Under the pieces are notes generated by a model. It searched no databases. It was not told the origin of the DNA and saw only the letters and a program-made list of their open reading frames with translations. Positions 13,130 through 25,557 of a stretch of 64,000 nucleotides of DNA are shown piece by piece. This DNA comes from Hydrangea macrophylla (lineage: Eukaryota; Streptophyta; Magnoliopsida; Cornales; Hydrangeaceae): assembly GCA_033977485.1 (NCBI GenBank), contig CM066983.1, forward strand, positions 110,699,580 to 110,763,579, written 5' to 3'. A program made the position numbers and the translations under genes. The first letter of the stretch is position 1; each line of letters begins with the position of its first letter.

Positions 13130-13490
13130 GTTTCATACACTAGTTTTCTCCCTAGTGGTATTGTTAAGGTATCAGCCAAACTCACCTCTGGCCTTACAAA
13201 ATTAAGAGAAAAACTTTATCTCAAACAGCTGTCTCACAATATTATGACTTAGGCGTATATGCCTACTCTTGCCTTTATAGGACTTTTTCATAGCTCAGCC
13301 TTTTACAGTCTGGCTATCTCAATGTTTATTCTAAATAGGAATATCTGCTAAGAAGCTTTTACGCCACTCAGTATCAAAACTAGCTTTCTCAAAAGCTATA
13401 AACTCATATTCCATCATTGACTTAGTTATGCAAGTTTGCTTGGACGACTTCCAAGATACTGCACCTCCACTAAGTGAAAAAATAAATCAA
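13130..13490 (-). pseudogene. Ty1-copia RNase H relic
   Basis: On the minus strand a frame reads [19 protein letters not shown] followed by [18 protein letters not shown] and FLADIPI, then a stop. After frame changes come KSRHIRLSHNIVRQL and EVSLADTLTIPLGRKLVYE. These match the typical copia C-terminal RNase H order (WKS-KQ, EFIA, SRHI, LAD-LT, LVYE). Several stops and frameshifts break it. Reverse transcriptase, integrase and gag were not recognisable elsewhere in the interior. Confidence 0.75.
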
Positions 13491-16141
13491 CTTTTTGATT
13501 TCGTCACATCTGAATTCAAAATCCAATTTTGCATCCCTGAATTTTTTAATATACATATTTTCCTCTCCAAAAGGTTTGGCTAAAGCATATCCTTAAAAAA
13601 TCAAAATTTAAATTCTTTCGAATTTCAAAGTATGCAATACATTTCCAAAATGAATTTTTCTTTATCTCCGGGTTTACAACATTTTTCATAATTTAATTTC
13701 TTCCCGAAGGAGAAAGTCAACTTTAAGTCTCTAGAACCAAAACATTGGTACTAAGCGAGTCATCAAGTAAAACACTTCATTTTCCCTTGAAGAGTATTTC
13801 TTGTAACAATTGTGTTGTTACACATATGCCTACAAGCGCTCAAATTAATTAACCATCCTCCAAAATTTGTTATGAACTTTACTTCCATAAACATAGCCAC
13901 AAATAGTTCTTCGGACACATTAGCCTAGGAGCAAATTGATGCTTTTTCAATTATTGACTAAAGAGCTTGATATGTTTTCAAAATAAAATAATTTGAAATC
14001 ATTTTATTTAAAGGAGATTTTATAACACTTGGCTCAAAAAGAGTCTAAAAATGTTTACAAAGAGAATTATTAACTCAAAACCCTTTTCAACCTCATAAGA
14101 TTGAACAAGAGAAATACCAGCAGGAGCTCTTGTAATTTTAATCTTTAAAATTACCCTCGCTGCAACCAAAACCTTTCATATCAAAATTAAATCTACAAGT
14201 AAATATGTCATAACACATACTCTATCACAATGTTTATGATATAAACATATCTCACTTTCATTAATTTTGAAACTATTTGAAACAATAGTTTAAACAAGAT
14301 TTTCATTCCCCTAATTGGCTACTAAATTTAAAATCTATATAAGGAGTAAACAAGTATTCACACTTTACTCTTATTCGGATCTAAAAATCTCAACCAGTTT
14401 ATCCGAATAAAATTTCTCCTCTAATTCTCCATTTAATATAAAATGATTTTAACATCCATCTCATAAGTATATACTCATACATATCAACAGCTAATAAATT
14501 TTAATGGATGTAAAACATGAGAATAAGTATCCAAAAATCAACATATTTCTTTTAGCTAAAAACCCTCTGCTACTAAAGTAGCTTCACATTTTCAATAAAA
14601 TGATCGGGTTTAAAAATCTTTTTCTAGAGTAAATGTATAAAAACACTTCCAAAGCCTATTTAGCACTTAGCTTGCTTACACTTCCGTGGTTCAAAATCTA
14701 TGTCATGATTTCAGTCATGTATTCTATACTCAATAGATCTAGATGTGACAAAAGTAAGAGGTTAAAAACCTCCACTATTCCGCAGTTTATAAAATAAATG
14801 CTCATAAAAATAATCACCAATAAATTCAAAAATCACATAGATTTTTATGTCCAAAGAAATATAGGCATTGCTCTTGAATGCACATCCCCCAAAATTGCAT
14901 ATTCTACTACATTACTAGCAATTTTCTTAGGATTAAAATAATCCAAATAACCCAAACTTCAAGAATAATAAAATTGATTTTTTTTTTTTTTAAATACTCA
15001 AAAAGAGAAATTATAGTTTTTAGAGTGGTGTACTCTTACAAAAACAAAAATATACAGTTAGTAATATTTGTTTCCAAATATTTGAATAATCTCAATTAGA
15101 CCTCAAAAGAATAAAATATCGCGAGTCAAAATTATTGAGTCAAAGAAATATACAAGCTCATCACGCGAACCAGCCACACCATAATATGTATCACAACATG
15201 TGCACCAGCCATGATCGGTCACATACATATACATGGAGTATGAATATAATATATATACAACTATATGCATATATTTCAACACAAGTACAGTCCAAGCTTT
15301 TATTAAAGTTAATTATATTAGATTATAATGGTGGGAGACAGAAGCCTTATCAAAAGGATGAGAAATCAATAATTTGCCAACAAAATCTTAGGAGGTCCTA
15401 GAAATGGCTCTTCAGCCTTTACCCACCTCCGAGACTTCACCATTTTTAATTTTAAAACCTTTCTTTGTAATCACTGATGTAAATGCATTAAAAATTCACT
15501 CAATACATATATATCAACTAGCCAATACAAAAATCAATATACATGTTATACACATATATCATGCAGACATGTGACCGTGGCTAAATAAAGGCTAATAAAA
15601 AATATATATATATATTTTTAACACACACTCATTAAGACACTCAAGAGTCAAGATCAACACAAAGTTCAGAAAGATTGGATATTATTAATGTTGACTCCTT
15701 CAAACTTCAATCTTTTCTACCAGTTCCTTATGTCAAATATTTTTTTTTTTTTTTTTTTCAAGAAACTCATATTCGGAGAAACAGAGAGTATGCGGCCGAA
15801 CAAATTTTACATTTGTTCAACACGTATCAAGCTCCCATTTACAAAACAATACAATCATTTCACATGTGTGCATATATATTATTCTTTAACAAAGATCCAC
15901 AGATATCGAAAAATAATTTTTCCTTTTACAGTTTTACTACTACATCTTTAAAAGTGAGTCAAATTCGAGCATCTTTTTAGACTTGATTTAACTTCATGGA
16001 AAATATTAAATATCATAGAATTATTGGAAATGGAAAATAAAAATAAGAACGGTATTACCGGATCAGCAGCCTCTTGACGAATCTCGCTCTCTTTAAAAGT
16101 TTCGTAGTGATCATAGCAGCATCCAGATTTGTTCTTAAGAT
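13491..16141. other. Non-coding interior of the copia element
   Basis: AT-rich DNA without a supported ORF. A poly-T tract lies at 15740-15758. It includes what should be the gag-to-RT part of the element, but no domain is recognisable on either strand. Confidence 0.6.
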
Positions 16142-16763
16142 TGTTGGAAAATATTAAGGATATTGCTATGATTTTTTGATTGAGGCGTGCTACGGTAGCA
16201 CTGTCCTTAAGAACAATTCCGCCCCTCGGAGTCAGTGACTCGATGCAGAAGGTCTCAGCGCTATGTTCTCCAGGATTCAGCAATCAGATCTTCCAAACGT
16301 GCACACGAATTGGAAGATTATGCGAGCGCTCAGAATAGCTCCAAACTCCATAAAGAATTTTTTCAAAAATTTTGAGGAACAAGAAAAATAAAAAGGAAAA
16401 TGAGAACATAAAATTTTCTATGTATTAGGAAGAGAAAAGGGGTCCTTAATATATAGAACAAAATTGATACACAATGAGAAGTGCAACCTCCCAACATGTA
16501 TTAAAATGTGCCATCAAACATGTGCAGCCCAACGGCCATTTTATTAAAAACAGATTTAATAACCTCCAACGGCCATATTTTTAATACAGGATTTAATAGC
16601 CTCCAACGACCATATTTTTAATACAGGAGTTAATAGATTTAATAACCTCCAACGGCCATATTTTTAATACAGGATATTAGTCATATCAATGTAAATGACT
16701 TTGTTTGTATTTTTGAAATAAAAAGCCCAATGCCCAAATAAGAGGAAACCCAAAATTCCAACA
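16142..16763 (-). repeat. 5' LTR of the copia element
   Basis: 622 bp, the same length as its partner and almost identical to it. On the minus strand this is the 5' LTR. A TATA-like CTATATATT lies at 16448-16456. Confidence 0.9.
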
Positions 16764-16808
16764 TGTATTTGATGTGAGACGTTTGTGTATGGTTGAGGAC
16801 CTTGTGGT

Positions 16809-17217
16809 CATGGGCGGACTCATAATTTTTGGTTATGGGGGCCTAAATTATACGGGGGCAGCGCCCCCGAGGCGAATTTTTTTAGGTTTACTTATACACA
16901 ATTATGTGTAAAATTATAAAATTGGTTTAACACCCCTAGTTTGGGGGTAAATCATGTAATTTTAGGGGGCCTATTTCTAAAACCTGTAATATATAACATA
17001 TAAATTTAGAATTTTCAAAAGTCTAGGGGGGGCCTGTGTCTAAAACCTATAAAATATTGTATGTAAATCTAGAATTTTTAAAGGTTCAGGAGGGGCCTGT
17101 GTGAATTTTAGGAGGGCCTATTTGTAAAATTTGTAAAATATTACATGTAATTATGTAATTTTTAAAAGTTCAGGGGGGGCCTGTGCCACCCCTGGGGTAC
17201 ACTTCGGTCCGCCCCTG
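16809..17217. mobile_element. Non-autonomous hAT element (409 bp) with 8-bp TSD
   Basis: The ends are CATGGGCGGAC (left) and CAGGGGCGGACCG (right, reverse complement), which is the CAGGGGCGGA type common in plant hAT elements. A perfect CTTGTGGT duplication lies at 16801-16808 and 17218-17225. The interior repeats G-rich blocks (GGGGGCCT, CTGTGTCTAAAACC). It has no ORF. A related G-rich segment lies inside the CACTA element at about 57970-58450. Confidence 0.85.
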
Positions 17218-17225
17218 CTTGTGGT

Positions 17226-17810
17226 GAGATTAGGGGTGTGTTTCGGCCGGAACAGATCGGAATATTTTCTTTTGGAAAAAAATTTGAAAATTTTGAAAAT
17301 TAAATAGGTGTTTCAATTTCTATTCCAATTTTTCGGAATTTTATTTTCCTTTCCGATTTCGGAATTTCTGAATTTTTAGGAATTTTCGAAAATTTTCGGA
17401 ATCGGAATTCTTCGGAATTTTTTGGAATTTTTTCGGAATTTTCGGAATTGGAATAAAAATTTTCATAAATTTTGGAACTTTCGGAATACAAATACTATTG
17501 AAAAGGGTAAGTCATGCTTTTATAGAGAGTCTCCTACTCTTTCCTTATTTGATGTGGGACAGTCCACATTTTTCCAAATTTTATAAAAAAAAATTCAGAT
17601 TTTTTTCGAAAAAATTTCGAAAAATATATTTTCGGAATATTTTCGGAATTTTCAGAATTCTCAAAACAATTCCGATTCCGTTCCGATTTTTTTTAGAATT
17701 TTCGGAATTCGGAATTTAATTTTTGATGCCAAAATCAGAATTTTTCAGATCAGAATTGATTGGATTCGGAATTTACATTTCAAATGACACCCTTAAGTAA
17801 GATGTGTTCA
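17226..17810. repeat. Low-complexity TCGGAATTTTC region, possibly hAT-like
   Basis: Dozens of variants of GGAATTTTCGG and TTCGGAATT fill this stretch. The outer ends (TAGGGGTGTGTTTCGG and, inverted, TAAGGGTGTCATTTGAAATG) look like short inverted ends of a transposon. No convincing TSD was found. Low-complexity ORFs here are not genes. Confidence 0.5.
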
Positions 17811-18560
17811 ACTTTTGAGGATACATGATTCATCAGCATCAACTGATACATGGTCCGTAGATCTGGAATAATTTTTTAACTAAAATGTTTAGGCCCAAAC
17901 CCAAAGCAAATTGTTCCACTAGAATTTATTTATTTATTTATTTTTTTGTGGTTTAATAATTTAATAGAATTTTGGTGATAAATACCTTAAATTGGATTTT
18001 TTAAGTCTAAACCCAATCTCGTTTTTTATTTTGGGAAAAACTTCATCCTTGGTGAAACTAAACTACTTCAACTCCCTTGACTTATTTGACTCGCAAATAT
18101 CAAGACCAAAATACCCTCTCCCTTTTTCAGCCCTTCCATTCTCTTCAGCCTATTTCTCTCTCTCTCTCTCTAAACATTTAAGCACAGCGATGGCAACAGA
18201 GGGTTTGAGCTCTCTGGCATCGCCACCGCCACTGCCAGCACAACAATAATCGTTGTCGTACCTTCGGCTACCTCGAGAGCAGCGACGATGGTAGATCCAC
18301 CGGAAACGGCAACATCGAGTCTAGCGGCGAAGCCAATTCCGACAAGAAATTGAAATCTGGAAAAAAAAAATCTGGTGATAATGGTGGGTCAAGAGAAACG
18401 CACTTTCCTGGTGTCGCCAATTTTGAGTAGAGCCTCATCTTTTGGTGATGCCAATTTTGAGTAGAGCATCATCTTTTGGGAAGAACAAAAGTCAGGTGGC
18501 CTAAGTGTGGGCTTTAATGACATGTGGGCTTTAATGTCATGGAATAGTGTGTGCTAAAGG
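17811..18560 (+). other. Possible decayed host-gene fragment next to the Tekay-like element
   Basis: After a pyrimidine-rich stretch (CTCTCTCTCTCTC near 18160), an ATG at 18190 opens MATEGLSSLASPPPLPAQQ and then stops. Another frame continues with YLESSDDGRSTGNGNIESS, a low-complexity acidic/Ser sequence. A 37-bp tandem duplication (CCAATTTTGAGTAGAGC) lies at about 18416-18480. It may be the 5' end of a host gene broken by the insertion at 18561. I do not recognise it. Confidence 0.3.
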
Positions 18561-21136
18561 TGTCACGCCCCAGATTTAATTACTGATACCAAATATGGTT
18601 ATGATAAATAGTGAAATTAATGAAGCTATGACGGTATTAATATTTTAGATCACCAACATTTCATAATAAAACATTTATGATTCATAATACAACTTCCTAA
18701 AGAGAAATCTCTTATTACATTGCCTTTTTATTCCAAACAGAAAGAAAGTAAAATAAAACGAACGATCTTGATCCTTAAGCAGCCATTTTCCTCAGTTCTC
18801 ACCTTCTGTTCCTGTCCCTGTAATTTTTTATTTATAAAAATGATGAGCTGTGGGCCCAGTAAGGATATAATTTTATTTTTGAACAGAATTCTTTGTGTCA
18901 GGATTATTACATGTATATCTCCATTAATACAAGTTAAATAAAGTGCGGAATTAAATTTGTATTTACCAGTTACATGTACTAATTATACATGAGTTTTACA
19001 AACCTGTCAAAATAAAGCAACTTTTAAAGATTAAATCAACCGATCACGTAATGTTTTTCATATCAAGGCTACAGCACCCCATCCCAGCTCGAAAGGTGTA
19101 TACTACCTACCAGCCCAGCTCGAAATATGTAGTATATTAGTGCACTAACTGTAGGACTGTCTTAGTCCCTAGCCATCTCAACTTGACTACCTCAGTCTTA
19201 CATTCTTTAAGGCCTCGGCCTTAAATTTTAACCATTATTGATAAAATACTTATAATAACTTAGAATAATATCCATAACATTTTTATGTTTATAATAATTA
19301 GGGTAGGGATTTTAGTTCAACCTAAAGTGTTGACCCCAAACAGTCCTTAGAATTTCGAATATCAAAAGGAAGTTCACAATAGGTAGTTTCGAAATAAAAT
19401 AAAATATAAAATCATTCTGCCAGAGTTACTATATAAATCCTCTAAGGCATTTTGGAAGTAAGGGCTGTGTGGTTGGATGGTTTGCCGGATAGCTTGTAGG
19501 TGTGTTGGTCATGGGTTCAAGACCTTGTAAATACATTTTATTTTTTTAAAAAAAAAAAAACACCAAAGGAAGGAGAATAAGGAAAAAAAAAAAAGAATAA
19601 AATAAACCAAAATGATTGCTTGAACAAGGTTTTGAACCTATAACCCAGGGCACCCAATCTGGGAGTCACGACCACACCACCTGCAAGAGCTTATGTTCAA
19701 ATACTTCCCAACATATTATTATATACCCACTGAATAAAATGAAAAAAAAAAAAAAAACATATACAAAAGATTTGGCTTGATAGCATGATCAATTGACCGG
19801 GGTACAATAACCCAACCACCACTATGCCATACGAACTAATCAATACTTATTCTGCAGAAATATATTTTTGTATACACTACACTAAGCTCTTCCAACTCAA
19901 ACTGAAAACATTCACCATCGGCGACTAATCTGGCGTCGTCTCCGGCGGCGGTCGCTGGAAAAAAAAAAAAAACACGGCTACTGAAATTTCCTAATTTCTC
20001 ACTCAATTTTAATCCGTTTTTTATGCCGTTTCTTCCAAAACGATCCTAGGAACCCCAAGAATATGTTTTTAATACTTAAAACTCACTAATTCTAAACTAA
20101 TTTCTTTCTATAACTCACTGACCCAAATCTAAAAATTACCATATGCTATAAGAAAATAATAATAATTTGGGGTATTAGAATCCTTACTCCTTTTCTTGTG
20201 AAAGCTTGACTCGGCAACCGAAAAAAAAACTTTGCTTCTCCTTCTGCTCGTTTCTTTATCTTCTTTCTCTGTTTTTTTTTTTTTCCTTTCTACCTACTGT
20301 GTTTTTTTTTTTTTTTAAAGAATACATTTGATAGTTATTTATACTGATTCTACTAGCTGCTTCTTTCTCTCACATCATAATTACCATTAACAGAATTTAT
20401 CCGCAGGAATCTTCCACCTCCTGCTTGGAAGATAAAGTTAAAAATTTACCACTCTCTCTAATGATTTCAAGCTTGCTCACCTCCTTATCCACAGTCATTT
20501 TGATATAATCCGATAATCACTAATACCAGCCACCTCCTGCTTGCTTGAAATATATGGTGGAGAATTTGCCAAACATTCCCTAGTCTACCACCTACCTAGC
20601 ATTTGTTTTAACCCAAGTTTAACCATTCTTGGCCACCTCCTGCCAGCTTGTACGGCTAGAATCAATGAACCAAATGTAATATGTATATATATACATTGTA
20701 TGCATTAATTCAACCCCTTTCATTATATGTATGAGTTAATATGTATATGTTGTATAACTGCTACACTTTTTTTTTTCTTTTCTTCCAATCCAACAAATAG
20801 TTTATTAGTATTATTCCTACTCATAAACTATTGGTCTAAAATAAAACTAGTAGGGGCCCACTCACTTTGTCGGTGGGGAGATTTTAGGGAAAGTTAAACG
20901 TAGTCTATGTATAAAATGTTTGTGACTTTTTAATTTCCTAAAAATAAACTTTAGGGCTTAGGTGTATTTATTGATAGTAGAAAATTTTTCACAGTACCCC
21001 TCCCTTTCCCTTTATATAATGTGCATATCTATACCTCATATTATTTATTTATATTGCTACTTTCTCTTTTTAAATAACAAGTATTATTATTACTATTTAC
21101 ATAAATAATAATAATTTTTTTTTTAAGGATACTACA
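18561..21136 (-). repeat. 3' LTR of Tekay-like element 1
   Basis: 2576 bp. It holds several A/T homopolymers and a cluster of CCACCTCCTGC-like words at about 20414-20650. No gene is present; a small frame at 18720 recurs in the other LTR and is not a gene. Confidence 0.92.
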
Positions 21137-21156
21137 TTCTACCCTCCTTAAAAAGG
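21137..21156 (-). other. Polypurine tract of Tekay-like element 1
   Basis: On the minus strand, AAAAAGGAGGGTAGAA directly precedes the 3' LTR. Confidence 0.75.
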
Positions 21157-21180
21157 ATTTCGTCCCCGAAATCAACGTAC

Positions 21181-24100
21181 CTACTTATTGAAGACATGTG
21201 GATATTTTTCTTGCATTTCTGATTCTAATTCCCAAGAAGCTTCGTTTTCGTCATGATGGTTCCATTGAACTTTGACCAAAGCAATCTCCTTTGTCCGCAA
21301 TTGCTTCATTTGACGATCGAGGATTCGTACAGGTCCTTCTTTGTATATGGCATTGTCATTTAACTCGATGTCATCAAAGTCAATGACATGTGATTCATCA
21401 TATACGTATCTTCTAAGCATTGACACATGGAAAACGTTGTGTACTCCCGTTAACTTTGGAGGCAATGCAAGACGATATGCCACTTTTCCAATCCTTTCTA
21501 AAATCTCAAAGGGTCCAATATATCGTGGAGATAGCTTTCCTCTTTTCTTGCCAAATCTCGCAACTCCTCGAATCGGGGATACTTTTATCAGCACATGTTC
21601 CCCAATATTGAATTCTAAATCTTTTCTCCGATTATCTGCATAGCTTTTCTGGCGGCTTTGTGCTATTTTTATCCGATCTTTAATTATTGCAATCTTTTCA
21701 GTGGTTTCCCGGACCATGTCCGGACCAAGAAGTCCACTTTCACCTACTTCAGTCCAACAGATAGGAGATCGACATGGTCTTCCATATAAAGCTTCAAATG
21801 GGGCCATACCAATGCTAGAGTGATAGCTGTTGTTATAAGCAAATTCGATCAAAGGTAAATGAGTTTCCCAAGTGTTTTCAAATTCCAAAACACACGCTCG
21901 CAACATGTCCTCCATAACTTGATTAACTCGCTCGGTTTGCCCATCAGTTTGTGGGTGAAATGCGGTACTCAGACTTACTGTAGTTCCAAGGGCCTTTTGG
22001 AGACTTGACCAAAATTTTGAAGTAAATCTTGTATCACGGTCCGATATGATAGATACGGGGATCCCATGTAATCGAATTATTTGCTGAAGGTACAACCTAC
22101 TCATTTTCTCCACTGAGTCTGTCAGGCGATAGGTAAGAAAATGCGCAGATTTCGTTAAACGATCCACAATTACCCATATCGCATCATAACCTTGTCTAGT
22201 CTTTGGTAGTCCTGTGACAAAATCCATTGTTATATGTTCCCATTTCCATTCCGGTACTGGTAGAGGTTGTAATAGTCCAGAGGGTTTCTGATGTTCAACC
22301 TTGATTTGTTGACAGGTAAAACATTTTGACACGAATTCTGCTACATCCCGTTTCATGCCTTCCCACCAATAACTTCTTTTAAGGTCCTTGTACATTTTTG
22401 TACTACCTGGGTGTATGGTTAATCGTGATCGATGTGCTTCTTCCAGGATTTCTTGTTTCAAACTAGGTTGGTGAGGTATGCAAAGTCTTCCTCGGAATCG
22501 AAGCCCTCCATCACTTCCTGTAATCCATGTGATGGGTTCTTTCTCTGTCATCGTTTTAAATTTTATCTGCAGCTTTTCATCCTTAACCTGTCCCTCCAAA
22601 ATTTTTCCTATCAATGTAGGCTGAACTGTTAAGTTATAAAGACACGGTGCTCCATCTTGAAATGATAATTGTACCTCATGTTCTGTTACTGTTTCCAACA
22701 TCTGCCACTCTTTGGCCATTAAAAATGCAATCATTCCTCGAGGTTTGCGGCTTAAAGCATCAGCTACAACGTTGGCTTTACCTGGATGATATTGAATGCT
22801 GAAGTCATAATCTTTGAGAAATTCCATCCACCTTCTCTGTCTCATGTTGAGATCCTTCTGTGAAAATAGATACTTCAAACTTTTGTGATCTGAGAAAAGA
22901 TCGATTTTTTCTCCGTACAGATAGTGCCTCTAGATTTTTAAGGCAAATATGACCGCTGCAAGTTCCAGATCATGGGTTGGATAATTGAGCTCGTGGGGTT
23001 TTAATTGTCGAGATCCATAAGCAACTACTTTGTCGTCTTGCATCAGAACACATCCAAGTCCTTGGTATGAAGCGTCACTATAAATGACAAAGTGACCACC
23101 ACTCTTTGGGATTGTAAGAACAGGTGCTGTTGTCAATCTTGTTTTCAGTTCCTGAAATGATTGCTCACATTTTTCATTCCACATAAACTTTACATCTTTT
23201 CGAGTCAATCGAGTAAGTGGAATTGCTATTCGTGAAAATCCCTCAACAAACCTTCTATAGTATCCAGCCAATCCAAGGAAACTTCTAACTTCAGTGGGTG
23301 TTGCAGGTTGATTCCAGTTCAGCACAGCTTCAATTTTAGTTGGATCTACAGATATACCTTCCTTAGAAATCACATGGCCTATGAATTTGACTCTTTCCAA
23401 CCAAAATTCACATTTACTAAACTTGGCATATAACTGGTATTCCTTGAGTGTCTGGAGTGTAGTCTGCAGATGTTCTTCATGTTCTTCCCTTGTTTTTGAG
23501 TAAATCAAAATATCATCGATAAAGACAATAATGAACTGGTCTAAATATGGTCGAAAAACTCTGTTCATTAGATCCATAAAAATAGCCGGGGCATTAGTCA
23601 ATCCAAACGGCATTACCAGAAATTCATAGTGTCCATAACGAGTTCTGAAAGCTGTTTTAGAGATATCCTCCTTTCTTACCAGTAACTGATGATATCCTGA
23701 CCTTAGATCAATTTTTGAAAAAATTGCTGCACCTTGCAATTGATCAAATAGATCATCGATTCGCGGTAACGGGTATTTGTTCTTGATTGTCACTTTGTTG
23801 AGTTCTCTGTAATCAATACACAAACGAAATGTCTCATCCTTCTTTTTCACGAATAACACTGGTGCTCCCCAAGGTGATGAGCTAGGTCTTATGAACCCTC
23901 GCTCTTCCAACTCTTGAATCTGCTTTTTCAATTCCTGCATTTCTAATGGAGCCATCCTGTAAGGGGTTTTAGAGATAGGGATTGTGCCTAGAACTAAGTC
24001 AATACAGAAATCAACTTCTCTAGTTGGAGGTAACCCTGGGATGTCCTGAAATACTTCTTGAAATTCACATACCACCGGAATTGTTGCAATTGATGATTCT

Positions 24101-24528
24101 TCATTCACTACCTCCACGTGTGCTAAAAGTCCAGAGATAAAAACATCGTTTGACTGATCACAATAAAATGTGAATTGTTCTTGCCCCGGAATTGAGAAAG
24201 TAATGGTTTTCTTGAAACAATTGAGACTAGCATAAAAAGTTGTGAGCCAATCTATTCCCAAAATAAGATCGAATTGACTCATTGTCAACACAATTAACTG
24301 GGCAGACATGCTTCTATTGTCCAAGCTCACCATGCAATTCTTACATATTTGTTGAAGGTTTAAGGTAACTCCTGATAGTGTATCTACTGCTAGAGGGATA
24401 CTTAATTTATCAGGTATTATCCCTAATTCTTTTACTCTATTAGTTGAAATAAAGGAATGTGTGGCACCGGTATCAAATAAAACTTTAGCAAAACTGTTAA
24501 AAAGAGTTACAATACCTTCCAGTCCAGC
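21181..24528 (-). pseudogene. pol of Tekay-like element 1 (PR-RT-RNaseH-INT-chromodomain), one internal stop
   Basis: This is the retrotransposon polyprotein that copies and inserts the element. In order: protease ([11 protein letters not shown], active-site DTG), RT ([25 protein letters not shown], catalytic FIDD box in [12 protein letters not shown]), RNase H ([34 protein letters not shown]), and integrase with an HHCC zinc finger ([11 protein letters not shown] ... CFTCQQ). The DDE triad lies around [16 protein letters not shown] and [17 protein letters not shown]-type module ([19 protein letters not shown]) and a C-terminal chromodomain-like segment ([17 protein letters not shown]) mark the chromovirus branch. 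A TAG at 22930-22932 interrupts RNase H where the family has Trp (ALKI-stop-RHYLYG). The protein continues in the same frame. Confidence 0.93.
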
Positions 24529-25557
24529 CTACTCTGGCACCATTGCATAAATTTTTGCCTGATTGTTCTGCTTTTGAGGTAGTGGCGGCTTATTATTCTG
24601 TGAGCGATTCCAATCATTTTTCCTTGGTTTTGGGCAATCTCTGCTGTAATGTCCTTTTTCTCCACAGTTATAGCAGGTCACATTTGACGCTCGTGGTTTA
24701 GTACATTCACTTGCTCGATGATTCGCCTCTCCACAATTAAAACACGTACTCCTAGGCCGATTCATGTTGGCTCCAGCAGAAAAAGGAAGAGAGTGCTGAA
24801 CATTTCGTGCATTAGTTTTGCGTCTTTTGTTCATCTGTTCATTCCTCCAATTCGGGTTTCTTGACTGTCCCACCCTACTCTGATTTCTTGCTTCTATTTC
24901 CTTTTTGTATTCTTGATTATCCTCTTCTAAGGCTAGAGCTTCTTCCACAACCTCCTGATAGGTTTTATGTTTGTCTGCGATGACCATTCGTCGAATTGAA
25001 GAGGTCAACCCTTTAGCAAATTTTCGGGCACGCCTTTCAGGGGTATCAATCAGGTGCAGACCAAATCGAGATAATTCCTCAAATTTATTCTCATATTCTG
25101 TGACAGTCATTTTTCCTTGAGTTAAATCCATAAATTCCTTTTCTCGTTTTTCCCTCTCTGTATCTGGAAAATATTTTTCAAGAAATTTTGTTTTAAAAGT
25201 TGTCCATGCCATTACTTGATCAATTTCTTCTCCAACAGTGCTTTTGACTGAATTCCACCAATTCTTGGCTCCCATGGTTAATTGAAAAACTGCCAATTTT
25301 CTTTTTTCTACTTCATTACATTCAAGTACTTCGAAGATATCTTCTAAATGTCGAATCCATTGTTATGCTATTCCTGGTTCAGCATTCCCAACAAACTTTT
25401 CAGGTTTTAGTGCTCTGAATCTACTGAGTAGGTGATCATTTGTTTCTGTGGATTTCTTTGCATTCATCTGTTTCATTTGTTTTACAAATGCACCTAATAG
25501 CCCAATGGGATCAATTCTTGGTGATGCTTCATTCTGACTGCTAGAGTATTCTGCCAT
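24529..25557 (-). pseudogene. gag of Tekay-like element 1, one premature stop
   Basis: The nucleocapsid/capsid protein starts at MAEYSSSQNEASPRIDPIG. A capsid region follows (WWNSVKSTVGEEIDQVMAW, FDQ-like TQGKMTVTEYENKFEELSRF), then two CCHC zinc knuckles (CFNCGEANHRASEC and CYNCGEKGHYSRDC). A TAA at 25363-25365 falls after about 64 codons and the same frame resumes at QWIRHLEDIFEVLE. A TAG at 24529-24531 separates gag from protease in one continuous frame. It could be a mutation or a read-through site. I favour mutation. Confidence 0.88.

Larger units (their letters stand above)
11908..16763 (-). mobile_element. Ty1-copia LTR element with near-identical LTRs and decayed interior
   Basis: Two 622-bp direct repeats, 11908-12529 and 16142-16763, start TGTTGG and end CCAACA. 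TSD TGTAT lies on both sides (11903-11907 and 16764-16768). A polypurine tract, seen on the minus strand as AAATAGGGGGGGAT just before the LTR at 11908-12529, sets the orientation to minus. The interior of about 3.6 kb has no long ORF and only an RNase H relic at 13130-13490. I see no clear tRNA-iMet primer site next to the 5' LTR. By eye the LTRs differ at only about two positions. Confidence 0.9.

Noticed and set aside
16120..16141. Initiator-Met primer site inside the copia 5' LTR
   Set aside because: The bases next to the LTR (ATCTTAAGAACAAATCTGG on the minus strand) do not resemble TGGTATCAGAGC.
17300..17719. Two small ORFs rich in Ser, Glu, Phe and Arg
   Set aside because: Translation of the TCGGAATTTTC low-complexity repeat.
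24529..24531. Programmed gag-pol stop read-through
   Set aside because: A single copy cannot show it; two other stops in the element make plain mutation more likely.
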